This document shows, piece by piece, positions 28,969 to 39,018 of a stretch of 64,000 nucleotides of DNA (positions within the stretch are counted from its first letter, which is position 1; every line of letters begins with the position of its first letter). The stretch spans positions 1-64,000 of the forward strand of contig JAPPNO010000022.1 in assembly GCA_028873845.1 (NCBI GenBank), written 5' to 3'. The DNA is from Gemmatimonadota bacterium (GTDB lineage: Bacteria > Gemmatimonadota > Gemmatimonadetes > Longimicrobiales > Gaopeijiaceae). Both the position numbers and the translations under genes were made by a program. The notes beneath the pieces were generated by a model. It did not search any database, was not told where the DNA came from, and saw only the letters and a list, made by a program, of their open reading frames with translations.

Positions 28969-30243
28969 TCATGCCAACGCCTCCAGCGCCGCGAGTTCCA
29001 GCTCCAGCGGAACGGCCGAGTCGTCGAACCGGGGGGCGCCGTTGGAGAGTCGGTTGGGGGGCGGGGCCGGCGGCTCCGGCAGTTTCCGGATGACCTCCGG
29101 CAACGGGGGCGAGCCCCCGAGCACCGCACCCTCGCGCGTGAAGAACGCGGCCTTGCCGTCACGGTCCAGCGCCAGCCGAGTCCCACCCTCGTGGACGAGG
29201 CGGTGGTGCCGGCGGCAGAGCAGGATCGTGTTGGCCAGGCTGGTCTCGCCCCCATCGGCCCAGTGCTTGCCGTGGTGGGCTTCGGTGAAGCGGCTCGCGC
29301 ATCCGGGATAGCGACAGCCGCGGTCCCGTTCCTCGAGCGCGCGGCGGATGTGCGGGGGGATGGTGCGCGTCCGACGCCCCACGCTCACCACTTCGCCGTC
29401 CCGGTGACCCATCGCGACCCGCGCGGCGTCGCACGCCATGCGCCGCGATGTCTCCGCGCAGACCCGCACCCCGTCGAGCTCGGAGCGCCCCGTCTCGCCG
29501 CGCTCCGACAACGTCGCGGCGTCGGTGTGGACCACAACCTGGTAGCGTTCCGCACGGCTGCCGCTCCCCACGCCCCCGCCCCCGTCCCCACCCGCCCCAG
29601 CCCCGGCATCCCCACCGCCAACGCCCGCTCCGCCACCAGCCCCACCGCATCCGCACGCCGCTGCCGGTTGCGCGGCCGCGCCCCCGCATCCTCCCCCCGG
29701 TACAGCGCATCACCCGCCGCCTCGATCGCCCGCATCCGCACCGCGCCCACCTCCGGCTCGAGCCGCCCCCGCACCACATACATCCCGTCCGCGTCGATCG
29801 CCACCGAAAAGGTGCGGCTCCGGTGGCGGACCTCCTCGGCCGCGATCTCACCGTCCCGCGACAGCTTCTTCCACCCCCGCGCCAGCCACTCCAGCCGCCG
29901 CCGAGGTCGACTGCGCGTACTCGAGCAGCGTGGCCTCCGTCTCGGGCTTCGCGACCCGGGTCATCGCGCGCACCTTGGTGTACGAAAGCTGGCCGCTCTT
30001 CATGGCCCCGGCGGTGAGCGGGAGGTCCCCGAGCGCGTGGGCAACCCGAACATTCTCCCGCGCAGCGGCCAGCGTCCGCCCTGTGCGCAAGGCGAGCCAT
30101 TCGGCGCACGACGTAAAGCTGTCGGCCCACCCCTCGCGCCGGTCGAACTCGGCGACGAGGGTGAGCATGTCGAAGGTGGCGATGTTGATGCGGGCGGCGA
30201 GACCGGCGATGCGTTCACCGAGTTCGAAGAGGTCGTCGGACAT
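28969..30243 (-). pseudogene. DUF222/HNH endonuclease gene with two frameshifts
   Basis: Three consecutive frames together spell one DUF222-HNH protein. The N-terminus (30243 to about 29905) begins MSDDLFELGERIAGLAARI. The middle (to about 29580) contains FSVAIDADGMYVVRGRLEPE. The C-terminus has the HNH nuclease core CRYPGCASRFTEAHHGKHWADGGE and LCRRHHRLVHEGG. The shifts fall in GGCGGCGGC and GGGGGCGGGGGC runs, so either true decay or sequencing error in GC tracts is possible. Such genes occur in many copies in Actinobacteria and some Gemmatimonadota. If the frame were restored the protein would be about 420 residues. Confidence 0.75.
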
Positions 30244-30684
30244 GGTGTGAGTCTCCTGAAATGGCAGTGTGGCAAAGGGTTTTCGGAGGGCACGGCATGC
30301 CCGCCTGCTACAATATACGCCGCGTGATTTCGGCCTCTCAGGACGGCTCAGGACGCGAAAACCGGGGGTGGGGCCAACACAAATGGGTCACGATGGGCCC
30401 GGACTCGATCCTGGGGCTTCTGAGGGCCATTGGGGGGGCATCCTGGCAGCGCTCCCGGACCTCCCGAGTGCACGATTCTGAAACCGTACATAGTCAGATC
30501 GGCCTGTGATCAGACGATTTGGGACACTCAGGCTCGAATGGGACCCGACACCAACGCCCGCCCGCCGCCGCGGCAAATCAAGGGACACCGGCATGCTCGA
30601 ATGGGACTTGGCCCACAACCCCCACCCATCGCATTTTCACCCGACACCCCGGCACCACCCCACACCCCCGTGACGAGCTAAAGC
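30244..30684. other. Non-coding gap with a short direct repeat
   Basis: No credible gene is visible in these 440 bases. A 13-base direct repeat GCTCGAATGGGAC occurs at 30532-30544 and 30595-30607. The gap separates the DUF222 remnant and the M14 peptidase gene, which diverge, so it should hold the promoters of both. Confidence 0.5.
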
Positions 30685-33600
30685 ATGCGACACCTCCACC
30701 ACCCCCCGGCCCCCCTCCTCCCGTCACTGCTGCCACTCCTCGCGCTCGGCCTCCCCCTCACGGCCCAGTCCCCCACCCCACCCCCCCAGACCCCACCCCC
30801 ATTCCACCTGGCCACCCTGTTCGATCTCGGCCATCTTCTCCTCGACGAGAACGGCGACGGCGTGCCCGACCGCCTCGGTGCCTCCATCATCCTGCCCCCG
30901 GACCCCACCGACGCCGAACGGGCCGCCGCCGCCGAGATCACCGCCCGGCTGGGATTCGAGACCATGTCCCTCGACCTCCCCGTGCGGCGCGGCCTGCAGC
31001 CCGGCCGCGTGGGCATCCTCATCGGCCTCCGCGCCCTCGATGTGGCAGGGCTCTCGCCCTCCGACTTCGGCCTGACCATCACGCCACCACCGGACCCCCC
31101 GGACCCCGGCCAGGAGGGCGAGCCTGCCGACCCGGGCACCGATACCGACCCGGACACCGAATCCCCCGGCCCCGACTCCACCCCGGCCCCCGCCATCCCA
31201 CCCGACCCACCCCCCACCGTCGTCACCCTCACCGCCCCCGACGGCGCGCGCTGGGTCGCCGTCCTCGGTGGCAACGACGAAGCCCTGCTGCGCGCGGCGC
31301 GGCACCTGGCCGGCTCCCTGCCCCACGTTAGTAACCTCTCCGGCCCTTCGCTTCAGGAAGTTACAAATCAGCTCGGCACCTGGCTCGCCGGCACCGACAG
31401 CACCGCCCCAGCCCCCACCCTCGACTTCCACCACGCCACCCTCCCGGACTCCACCAACCACGTCCACTTCACCGCCACCCTCGCCTACGACGACGATCCC
31501 GGCGCCACCCGGGCCCGCTACGCCCTCGACCGCCTGCAGATCCTGGCCTGGGAACGGGTCGGCGAAAACGCCGACGGCCCCGGCTCCGACGACCTGCGCT
31601 TCAGGGACCTCGCTTCGCTCACCTTCGAGGCCGCCGGTCGGCAGGTCATCCTGCCCACCCTGGTCACACCGTCTCCCTCGGGCCCGGGGTCCAGGCCGCG
31701 CGGTGGCGCCAAGGGCGGCCTCGACCTCTCCAACCTGTACACCACCAGCGGATTCCTGGGCGGCGGCCAGATCCCGAGCGCGATCGACGTGGTCGTGGTA
31801 CCGGGACGCGGCGCGGAGGGCATCCCGGACCTGACCGCCCGCATGACCCTCGAGACCACCGGCTTCACCGTACCGATCGTCCGCGGACTGGACGAGATCC
31901 GGTCCCCCTCCGCCGAGCCCACCGCCGTGCTGGTCGGCAGCGACAATCCCCACATCACCGAGCTGATCGACTCCGGCACCATCTCGATCGACGACCTCGG
32001 GCCCGGCCGCGGCCTGATCGAGGCCGTCCCCGACGGCTTCGGGGGCAAGCGCGCGCTGGTGGTCACGGGCGCGGACGCCGAGGGTGCCGCCCTGGCGACG
32101 AAGCGGCTGGCGGAAGTCTTCCCCAACGTCAGCGTCCGCGGCGACGGCAAACCCACCTTCGACGACATCGAACACGAACTCTGGGGCACGCTTTCGGGCT
32201 ACACCCCGGGGGGACAGGCGGCCTTCGGGCTCTACAAGCTGGACCAGGTGATGGCGGAGCTCACGGGGGAACTGGCCGAGGCGGGCGAGCGGATCGCCAG
32301 CGCCGAAATCCTCATGTCCCTTTGGAAGCCCTCCGACGGGGTTGCCGGCTTCGTGCGCGACCGGGCGCTCGCCCACTTCCCGGACTCGATCGCGCCCGAG
32401 ATCACCGTCACCATCGACAACCGCGACGTGCAGAACGCGTCCACGATCATCGACGACCAATTCGAAGTCCCCTCCGAAGTGGACCGATTCTGGACGGTCT
32501 TCAACGAGCCTATCGCCGGCCACATCGAGGACGGAGAACCGGTCCACCTCGAAGCCCGACTCTCCGAGCCGCCCGAGATCCGCGCGAGCGTCGCCGCCGA
32601 GGCCCGCCGCCGCCTGATCGACGCCGGAGCCGACCCCGACGCCACGACCGTCCAGGTCCTGTCCGCCTTCAAGCAGGGTTTCTCCTGGCTGCGCGAGTCT
32701 GTCGCGCCGCGGCTGGCGGGCCGCGACATCGGCGAGATCGTCATCGAGTTCCTGCGCAACGACCCGCCCGAAGAGTGGCCCCACCAGTCCATACACACGC
32801 CACTACGGTGGCTGCACGAGATCTTCCCCATCGACGAGGTCCTCGTGGCCGACATGGGCCTCGACCTCGGCCAGATCCGCTTCGAAATGGCGGACGAAGG
32901 TCCCATCTACCGCGTCCACGCCACCGCCCCCGATGGAAGCACCCTCCTCGAGGACACTTTCAACCCCGTCTGGGTGCTCCGCCCCTACTTCGACCGCTTC
33001 CGCGACTACGAACAGGTGCGCGTCACCACCGGCTGGGTGACGGCCATCTCCGGTACCGACACCCTGGTCCACGAACGCATCATCACCGACCCCGAATGGG
33101 TCTGGGACCGCTACCAGGCGAGCACCCTGCCCGCGATCTGGGACTACGTCATGGACCGCCATGACGCGAGACCGCGCGGCGGCCCGGACGCGCCCTTCTT
33201 CGGCACCCTGACCATCGACCTGGAGCTGAGCGAGCCCGACTACCGCCTGGGCATCGACAACGAGATCATCGCGCCCATGGACGCGCTGCACGAGGAGTTC
33301 TACTTCGGCACCATCGAGTTCTTCACGCTGACCGGGCGCAACGCGCAGGGGGGTGGCCTCTCCTACCCGGGAAGGATCATCCCGGTCATGCGGCCCAAGG
33401 GGGACGGCGCGGCCGGACGCGGTCACATCACCATGACGGGTTTCGCCGCCAGCCGCCCCACCGTGATCGTCCGCTACGAGACCGCCGAAGGGACGACGGG
33501 CGAACGCCGGCGCGACATCACCAAGGTCTCGATGGGGCGCCCGAGTCTCTACCGTGCGGTGATCGCGCCCGCGGCGGACGGAGGCGCAGGGGCCGATTCA

Positions 33601-35157
33601 CCCGCCCTGCCCCGTCTCGATTTCAGCATCGAGGTCGACTCGGAGAAGAACCTGCGCGATTCCCTCGTGGCGCTTGCGTCCGCGGAAGCCGTGGACCGGA
33701 GCTGGGTCTCGGCCGAACAGATCGTCGAGACCGTGACGAACCTGGGCGCGCTGCGCGAGGCGGGGCTGTACCGCGACGCGCTGGCCTACCACGATGTCGG
33801 CGAGATGCGCGTGCGGGTCGAGTGGGACGAGGAGGAGGACGAGGCGGAGGAGGACGAGCACGAGGCGCCGGAGGACTCGCTGGAGGTGGAGGCCGACTCC
33901 TTGCAGGTGGAGGAGGACTCGTCATGGGTCACGGCCATCCTCCCCGACAACGGGTTCCCCGCCCCGCTCCCCGTGTGGACCGACCTCCTTCCCGAGGGGT
34001 GGAGCTACCAGGGCGAGCGCATTGTCCAGTGGGAGACGCCGATCCCCCCGCCCGAGGGCCACGAGATGACGGCCATGATGAGTCAGGCGTTCGACGAAGC
34101 ACACATGTATCACGCCGGCGAGAGCTACCTGGGCAGACAGATCTGGGCGATGGACCTCATGTCCCCCATCGCCGCCACCCACTGGTCGCGCGTCAAGGCC
34201 ACCACCTTCAAACCCACCGTGATCTACTCCGCGCGCGAGCACGCCAACGAGGTCTCCTCCACGAGTCATGTGCTGCGGCACGCCGAACTCCTGCTTACCG
34301 ATTCCGTGCAGCGCGCCAGGCTGGACAAGGTCAACGTGGTCATTCATCCCTTCACCAATCCGGACGGTGCGCAGCTCGCCTACGACCTCTACCGGATCAC
34401 TCCCGACTACATCCTGCACGCGGGCTACCTGGGATCGCTCGGCGTGGGCGTGGGCGGCGGCTTCGGATCGTTCCCCATCTATCCCGAATCCACCGTGCGC
34501 AACGAACTCTGGGGCATGTGGTTTCCCGACATCTTCCTCAACCCCCACGGCTACCCGAGCCACCAGGTCGTCCAGCTCTTTTCCGAGTACAGCGGTCTCG
34601 TGCGCGGCGGGCGCGTGACGGAGCGCAACTGGGGCTTCAACAAGGGTTGGTTCATGCCGGGCTTCAGCTACATCGACGACCCCTCCTTCCCCCGCCACAA
34701 GGACGCCGCCTTCAAGATCCGCGATTACATTACCGCCGGGATCAACTCCAACCGCGACGTCTTCGAGATGAACCAGCGCACCTACGACCGCTACCGCCGC
34801 TACGGCGCCGACTTCGACAACGACGAGGTCTTCCGCCTGCCCATGACCGACAGCGTCATGATCCACATGCCGCTCAAGGGTTCGGCCGGATTCGGGGGCG
34901 GCGGCAGTTTCAGTCCCCGGATCACCATCTGGAACGGAATCACCGAGGCACCCGACGAAACCGCGCACGGGCCGTGGATGGAACTGGTGGCGAAGGCGGG
35001 TCTGTCGTGGGACCAGGCGATCCTGGACTACCTCTACGATGGCGATCACGAAGTGGACCGGAGCGGTTCGGCGTTTCGGGGGGGCGCGACGTTGAGGATG
35101 AACAGGGCGAGGCCGCCCCGCGAGAAGAAGGAGGATGAGGGTGGGGAAGATCGCTGA
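30685..35157 (+). CDS. Very large exported M14-family zinc carboxypeptidase-like protein
   Basis: A 1490-residue protein with a signal peptide (LLPLLALGLPLTAQ). The M14 domain lies at about 1150-1400. The zinc motif HxxE is in SAREHANEVSSTSH near residue 1186, with NPDGAQLAYDLYRI and FLNPHGYPSHQ downstream, the latter a candidate third ligand. Residues 1-1100 have no recognised domain apart from a Pro/Asp-rich stretch near 130-175. An acidic segment of Glu/Asp repeats (about 1050-1085) precedes the peptidase domain. The C-terminus is basic. The last 400 codons recur as decayed copies at 49985-50244 and 55256-55619. The ECF sigma gene follows within 30 bases. Confidence 0.82.
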   Translation: MRHLHHPPAPLLPSLLPLLALGLPLTAQSPTPPPQTPPPFHLATLFDLGHLLLDENGDGVPDRLGASIILPPDPTDAERAAAAEITARLGFETMSLDLPVRRGLQPGRVGILIGLRALDVAGLSPSDFGLTITPPPDPPDPGQEGEPADPGTDTDPDTESPGPDSTPAPAIPPDPPPTVVTLTAPDGARWVAVLGGNDEALLRAARHLAGSLPHVSNLSGPSLQEVTNQLGTWLAGTDSTAPAPTLDFHHATLPDSTNHVHFTATLAYDDDPGATRARYALDRLQILAWERVGENADGPGSDDLRFRDLASLTFEAAGRQVILPTLVTPSPSGPGSRPRGGAKGGLDLSNLYTTSGFLGGGQIPSAIDVVVVPGRGAEGIPDLTARMTLETTGFTVPIVRGLDEIRSPSAEPTAVLVGSDNPHITELIDSGTISIDDLGPGRGLIEAVPDGFGGKRALVVTGADAEGAALATKRLAEVFPNVSVRGDGKPTFDDIEHELWGTLSGYTPGGQAAFGLYKLDQVMAELTGELAEAGERIASAEILMSLWKPSDGVAGFVRDRALAHFPDSIAPEITVTIDNRDVQNASTIIDDQFEVPSEVDRFWTVFNEPIAGHIEDGEPVHLEARLSEPPEIRASVAAEARRRLIDAGADPDATTVQVLSAFKQGFSWLRESVAPRLAGRDIGEIVIEFLRNDPPEEWPHQSIHTPLRWLHEIFPIDEVLVADMGLDLGQIRFEMADEGPIYRVHATAPDGSTLLEDTFNPVWVLRPYFDRFRDYEQVRVTTGWVTAISGTDTLVHERIITDPEWVWDRYQASTLPAIWDYVMDRHDARPRGGPDAPFFGTLTIDLELSEPDYRLGIDNEIIAPMDALHEEFYFGTIEFFTLTGRNAQGGGLSYPGRIIPVMRPKGDGAAGRGHITMTGFAASRPTVIVRYETAEGTTGERRRDITKVSMGRPSLYRAVIAPAADGGAGADSPALPRLDFSIEVDSEKNLRDSLVALASAEAVDRSWVSAEQIVETVTNLGALREAGLYRDALAYHDVGEMRVRVEWDEEEDEAEEDEHEAPEDSLEVEADSLQVEEDSSWVTAILPDNGFPAPLPVWTDLLPEGWSYQGERIVQWETPIPPPEGHEMTAMMSQAFDEAHMYHAGESYLGRQIWAMDLMSPIAATHWSRVKATTFKPTVIYSAREHANEVSSTSHVLRHAELLLTDSVQRARLDKVNVVIHPFTNPDGAQLAYDLYRITPDYILHAGYLGSLGVGVGGGFGSFPIYPESTVRNELWGMWFPDIFLNPHGYPSHQVVQLFSEYSGLVRGGRVTERNWGFNKGWFMPGFSYIDDPSFPRHKDAAFKIRDYITAGINSNRDVFEMNQRTYDRYRRYGADFDNDEVFRLPMTDSVMIHMPLKGSAGFGGGGSFSPRITIWNGITEAPDETAHGPWMELVAKAGLSWDQAILDYLYDGDHEVDRSGSAFRGGATLRMNRARPPREKKEDEGGEDR

Positions 35158-35185
35158 GCATCCCACCCCAGCAAGGCGCTGACCG

Positions 35186-35758
35186 ATTTCGGAGCCAATC
35201 GACATTCAGCGTCTGCGTGCGCGCGATCCGGAGCTGCTGACGGAGTTGGTGCGGGAGCTGAGCCCAGGGATCCGGGTGGCGATCCGTACGTACGCGGATA
35301 CCGTCGACAGCGTGGACGACCTTCTCCAGGAATGTTGGGTGCATATCCTTGAGGAGCTGGACCAGTACGAGCCAAGTGGGGCGTTCGGGGGCTGGGTGAT
35401 CAAGGTCAGCAGGAACGTCGGCAAGATGAGGCTGCGGGAGAGAAAGCGGGCAGGTCCGGCGGGGATCTCGTTCCGGGAGGAAACCCAAATACATACCGAA
35501 ACCCCGGCGGCGGACGGGCAGGGACCGAAGCAACCATGCTGGGACCGGATTGTTCACGATGCCCTGGCCCGGCTTCCCGACCGCGAGCGGGAGGTGATCG
35601 TCTTGCGATTGCTCCAGGGAAAGACCACGGCGGAGACCGCTGAGAGCCTGAGTATCAGTGAAGATGCCGTCCGGCAGATCCTGCACCGTGGGATGACACG
35701 CTTGAAACGGATGGGGGAGTTGCGGGGGCTGCTGGCGGAGTGGAAAGGCTGGGATTAG
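35186..35758 (+). CDS. ECF-type RNA polymerase sigma factor (copy A)
   Basis: Sigma-70 family, ECF class. Region 2 is VDDLLQECWVHILEEL and region 4 is LARLPDREREVIVLRLLQGKTTAETAESL followed by DAVRQILHRGMTRLKRM. Similarity to the copy at 50.3 kb extends upstream of the first ordinary start (TTG 35246) through IDIQRLRARDPELL. The only start-like codon before the in-frame stop at 35180 is ATT 35186, preceded by AAGG at 9 bases. I therefore annotate from ATT; starting at TTG would cut into region 2.1. No anti-sigma gene is adjacent. A conserved promoter-like element lies directly downstream. Confidence 0.85.
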   Translation: MSEPIDIQRLRARDPELLTELVRELSPGIRVAIRTYADTVDSVDDLLQECWVHILEELDQYEPSGAFGGWVIKVSRNVGKMRLRERKRAGPAGISFREETQIHTETPAADGQGPKQPCWDRIVHDALARLPDREREVIVLRLLQGKTTAETAESLSISEDAVRQILHRGMTRLKRMGELRGLLAEWKGWD

Positions 35759-35789
35759 GGCTTTTTCGGGTCACTTGGGCCTGATTAGC

Positions 35790-35838
35790 GGCCAAGTGTC
35801 ACAAAGTGAGCCCCCATATCCGAGGAGTTCGGCATTAA
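35790..35838 (+). promoter_or_regulatory. Conserved promoter-like element, copy A
   Basis: Begins GGCCAAGTG, then GTGAGCCCCCAT, 13 bases, then GGCATTAA. The same blocks in the same order occur at 44611-44659, 50884-50934 and 55952-56000, each just after an ECF sigma gene or its remnant. The spacing of the C-rich and GGCATTAA blocks suits an ECF-type -35/-10 pair. The next gene, parB-like, starts 80 bases downstream. Confidence 0.55.
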
Positions 35839-35917
35839 GCGAAGTGGAGACGCTTCTCGCTTGCCGGTGGGCCCGTCGGCGCGATGAGCACTCGGCGAAC
35901 CCGAACCGGAAGAAGAA

Positions 35918-36649
35918 ATGGCCAATCGAGAGTTTAACCGCCACCACCTATCGTCCCTCTGCGGTGACATGGATGCAGAATCGTTCAACGCCCTGGTCCA
36001 GGATATTCGAGACCAGGGACAGCTCGAGCCGATCGATGTGGTCGCCGATGAGGTTTTGGACGGATGGCATCGGTATCGAGCGTGCCGGGTCCTGGAGATC
36101 GAACCGACGACGCGAGACCTCCCGGAGGAATCGGATCTCGCGGCGTACGTCCTGGGAAAGAACGCGCATCGCAGGCACATGACGGCGGAGCGGCGGGCGG
36201 CGGTCGTGTTGCTCGCGGCCGAATGGATGCCTGCTCACCGGCCTGCGGCGAAGGAAAAGGGTGACACGGTGTCACCCTTATCGAATGACGCGGCAGCTGC
36301 CCGGGCGGGGGTCAGCAAGAGAACGATTCAGCGGGTGAAGGCGCAGATTCAGGCAGGGCACGGGGAAGCGCTGGCCACGGGGTCTGAGACGTTGCGATCA
36401 CTCGTGGCGAAGGCGCGGAAGGCCACGGCGGCGGAGGGGCGGGAAGACGCGGGCAAGGCGGAGGGGGGCGAAGAGGTGCAGGGAAGATCGAAGGTGGCCG
36501 AACTGCGGAAGGAGGTCGCGTTCCTGAAGACGGAGATTGCGAAGAGGGACACGCGGATCGCTGCGCTGATGGGGGAGGTTGAGCGGCTCACCTTGGAAAG
36601 GGATGAGTTGACTGCCGGGGGGTGCCTCGGGGTGAGTTCGGGTCATTAA
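35918..36649 (+). CDS. ParB/Spo0J-like nuclease-domain protein
   Basis: A 243-residue protein. Residues 5-85 show the ParB N-terminal pattern: DIRDQGQLEPIDVVADEVLDG, HRYRACRVL and YVLGKNAHRRHMTAERRA. A helix-turn-helix follows (AAARAGVSKRTIQRVKAQI, about 125-145). A coiled coil closes the protein (VAELRKEVAFLKTEIAKRD). This layout is that of plasmid- or phage-type ParB-like regulators and not a chromosomal segregation pair, because no parA is adjacent. The coding sequence contains a 23-base palindrome (36257-36279). It is the first gene downstream of promoter-like element A. Confidence 0.78.
   Translation: MANREFNRHHLSSLCGDMDAESFNALVQDIRDQGQLEPIDVVADEVLDGWHRYRACRVLEIEPTTRDLPEESDLAAYVLGKNAHRRHMTAERRAAVVLLAAEWMPAHRPAAKEKGDTVSPLSNDAAAARAGVSKRTIQRVKAQIQAGHGEALATGSETLRSLVAKARKATAAEGREDAGKAEGGEEVQGRSKVAELRKEVAFLKTEIAKRDTRIAALMGEVERLTLERDELTAGGCLGVSSGH
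36257..36279. repeat. 23-base palindrome inside the parB-like gene
   Basis: Arms AAGGGTGACAC and GTGTCACCCTT flank a single central G. They encode part of the segment KGDTVSPL. The same palindrome, with C in the centre and the same TTATC flank, occurs outside genes at 44347-44369. Confidence 0.8.
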
Positions 36650-36817
36650 CGATTACGGTCGGCACCATCCCCGGGCAGGAGTCGTCGCTGATCCGGCGGA
36701 AGGAGCACGGCGGAAGGAGCAGGGACTTGCAAAACGCGCCTCAAGCCCCCACCTTACTCTCCGACCCGATGGTTCATGAATAACCGAAGGACCCACGTCA
36801 AACCCATGGAGGAAGCA

Positions 36818-37360
36818 ATGATGGTGAACAAGAGGACGTTGAGTTGTTTCGTGGTCGTGCTGGCGATGTTCATGGCTAGCAGCATCCGGGCGAATGCGCA
36901 GGAAACGGGAGACGTGACCTGTGCATGGTGCAAGGAGGCTGCCATCTGGACGGATCAGGATCACGCCTTCCCCCTCGGTGGGCACCTGTGTGGCTGGAGC
37001 GGAAGTGGCGAGGGCAATATCTGTTCGCGTTGCGGGGGCAGTTCCAGTTGCCATATCATCTATGTTCCCGGACCGTGCCACATACTCTGTGGGCCTGATG
37101 GTGATGCCACGGCAGCGTTAACGGGAATCCAAGAGGCCTTGGACGCCGACGACATGGTAGCACTTGCGTCGGCCTTACTTCTGGAGCGAACCGGCGTAGA
37201 TGTCGAGTTCATTCCCGAAGGCGGTCGCATCGACCTACTCCTTCCTTGTGATCTCACCCGGCCATTTCACTCCATCCCCGTGTCTCCTGCGGTTCGCGGA
37301 CCATTGGAGATGGAGTTGAGCGCTTATCTCGCGCGCAACGGAGACGTGGTGAGTCCATGA
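36818..37360 (+). CDS. Secreted Cys-rich protein, family A (copy 1)
   Basis: A 180-residue exported protein with signal peptide ending SIRANAQ. The mature N-terminal half is Cys- and His-rich: CAWC, HAFPLGGHLCGW, CSRCGGSSSCH, CHILCGP. The C-terminal half contains VEFIPEGGRIDLLLP and a second conserved block near residue 160. The same architecture is seen at 40560-41126 and 42849-43439. ATG 36818 is preferred over 36806 because GGAGG lies 5-9 bases before it. A 6-bladed propeller lipoprotein follows 40 bases downstream. No known family is recognised; disulfide or metal binding is possible. Confidence 0.75.
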   Translation: MMVNKRTLSCFVVVLAMFMASSIRANAQETGDVTCAWCKEAAIWTDQDHAFPLGGHLCGWSGSGEGNICSRCGGSSSCHIIYVPGPCHILCGPDGDATAALTGIQEALDADDMVALASALLLERTGVDVEFIPEGGRIDLLLPCDLTRPFHSIPVSPAVRGPLEMELSAYLARNGDVVSP

Positions 37361-37400
37361 CTCGATCAAACGAGAGCGCCTCGCACAGGTTCTCTTGGTG

Positions 37401-38681
37401 ATGGGATTCCGCGTGGCGTCGTGGTCCCGGTCGTTCGGTTCGCTGGCTTTGACTTGTACCGTTGCAGCTTGCGACCGTCCCCCGACCACGGGTCGGTCGC
37501 CGACCGTGACGATCCGTGACTCGGTCGGCATCGAAATCGTCGAGAACCACACTCCTCAATGGGAGGAGGGAGCCGCCTGGACGGTCGCACGGACGCCCGA
37601 AATCGCCATCGGCGGATACCGCGACAAGATTGACGCCGATTCCTCCCATCTGGTTTGGAACATCGGTGATGTCTCGGTCCTGTCGGACGGTCGTGTCGCC
37701 ATGATTTCCAGGGGCGAGAGAAAAGTGCTCGTCTTTGAGCGCTCGGGTGCGTTTTCGCGATCGATCGGTCGAGTAGGACGCGGTCCGGGTGAGTTCGGCA
37801 ATCCCGAGCACCTTCAGGTGCTGCCCGGCGATACGCTTGTGGTGTGGGACTTCATGTTCGGGCCGGTGGCCTATTTCGATCCCTCGGGCAAGCTCCTGCG
37901 TGACTGGCGCATTGATGTCGGTGCGCTGTTTGAGGCAACGCGGAAGCCGAATCAGATGTCTCCAGAACGAGTGCATTTGCCCTTGCCGGACGGGTCATTC
38001 ATTGTGGAAGCCATCTTGGTACCGGGTGGTTTCATCCCGCCCTTCGGAGAGCCCTACCGGGTCCCCATAGAGTTCTTGCGGATCGACTCCACCTATTCCG
38101 CGTATTCGTTGGGTCGCTGGGAGGAGGGGGAGCATGTCTACTTGCAGCCTCCGGGTCCTCCGGGCCTTCCGTTTCCGTTCGGAGTGCAATTGGCGACCGG
38201 GGGAACACCGCTCTCCGTGTACATCACCAACTCCGACCAGTACGAGATTCGCCAATACTCCGTTAATGGCGGGCTTCGCAGGATTCTCAGGCGCACGGAA
38301 GACGCGATCCCCGTCACAGCCACCGACATCGAGAAATGGAAGGAGCAATGGGAGGCCTGGTCCGGAAGATCCCAGGACTGGAGTTCCTGGGACCGGGCGA
38401 TGGCTGAGTTGCCACCGCGCATACGGCCACCGCTCACGGGCCTCCTGGTGGATGCCCGAGGCTACCTATGGGTGATGGATCGATACCGCCTGGACCGAAC
38501 AGCGAGCGAATGGAGCGTTTTTGATCCGTTCGGCCATTGGCTGGGTACGTTGGACGTACCGTTGGGACGCGTCGATTGGATTGGGGAGGACATGATACTC
38601 GGAGTTCGTCAGGATCTGGAAACAGGGGTGCAGGTTGTGGAGGGCTATCGGCTGCACACGGAAAGCGAGCCGCCATCGTAG
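37401..38681 (+). CDS. 6-bladed beta-propeller lipoprotein
   Basis: A 426-residue lipoprotein (lipobox LTCTVAAC, Cys near 24). It contains the family hallmarks VTIRDSVGIEIVENHTP, GRVGRGPGEFGNPEHLQVL, DTLVVWD and later VDARGYLWVMDRY. This is the Gemmatimonadota/Bacteroidota type of 6-bladed propeller. Alternative starts TTG 37395 and GTG 37398 are close. It is the partner of the Cys-rich gene just upstream, and the same pairing recurs at 41-43 kb, 45-47 kb, 52-53 kb and 62-63 kb. Its likely role is extracytoplasmic binding; the ligand is unknown. Confidence 0.82.
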   Translation: MGFRVASWSRSFGSLALTCTVAACDRPPTTGRSPTVTIRDSVGIEIVENHTPQWEEGAAWTVARTPEIAIGGYRDKIDADSSHLVWNIGDVSVLSDGRVAMISRGERKVLVFERSGAFSRSIGRVGRGPGEFGNPEHLQVLPGDTLVVWDFMFGPVAYFDPSGKLLRDWRIDVGALFEATRKPNQMSPERVHLPLPDGSFIVEAILVPGGFIPPFGEPYRVPIEFLRIDSTYSAYSLGRWEEGEHVYLQPPGPPGLPFPFGVQLATGGTPLSVYITNSDQYEIRQYSVNGGLRRILRRTEDAIPVTATDIEKWKEQWEAWSGRSQDWSSWDRAMAELPPRIRPPLTGLLVDARGYLWVMDRYRLDRTASEWSVFDPFGHWLGTLDVPLGRVDWIGEDMILGVRQDLETGVQVVEGYRLHTESEPPS

Positions 38682-39018
38682 TGCGCCGTTCGCCGGGAAG
38701 GAGTTCGCCCGGTCTACGAAGAAGCGAAGGGTCGTCTCCGGGCTTGGCGAGGTCGTCTTGATACACTTTGGTCCCCTTTTTGCCGGTGCCGACAGCGTAC
38801 GAGAAATGGGCGACGCGCTCGGTAGGACGATCCGCCCCACCGCCCGCACCGCCATCTGCGCCGCCATCGCCACCACGAATCGCCTCGAAGAGCTGGGTGA
38901 ACCCGCTCCTCGGACGGGCCCAGGGCACCTGCGCCCGCCGGATTCCGCACGAGGGACCACTTCACCTGGAGCGCGCTACACGTGCGCGGCGACAATCAAG
39001 ATGAGAGCGTTGCGACAA
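38682..39018. other. Gap without a recognisable gene
   Basis: Short open frames exist on both strands, but none resembles a known protein. The segment abuts the IS21 remnant and probably contains part of its end. Confidence 0.4.

Noticed and set aside
35918-36649. Chromosomal parABS segregation locus
   Set aside because: No parA and no array of parS-like sites; the one palindrome differs from the classical parS consensus.
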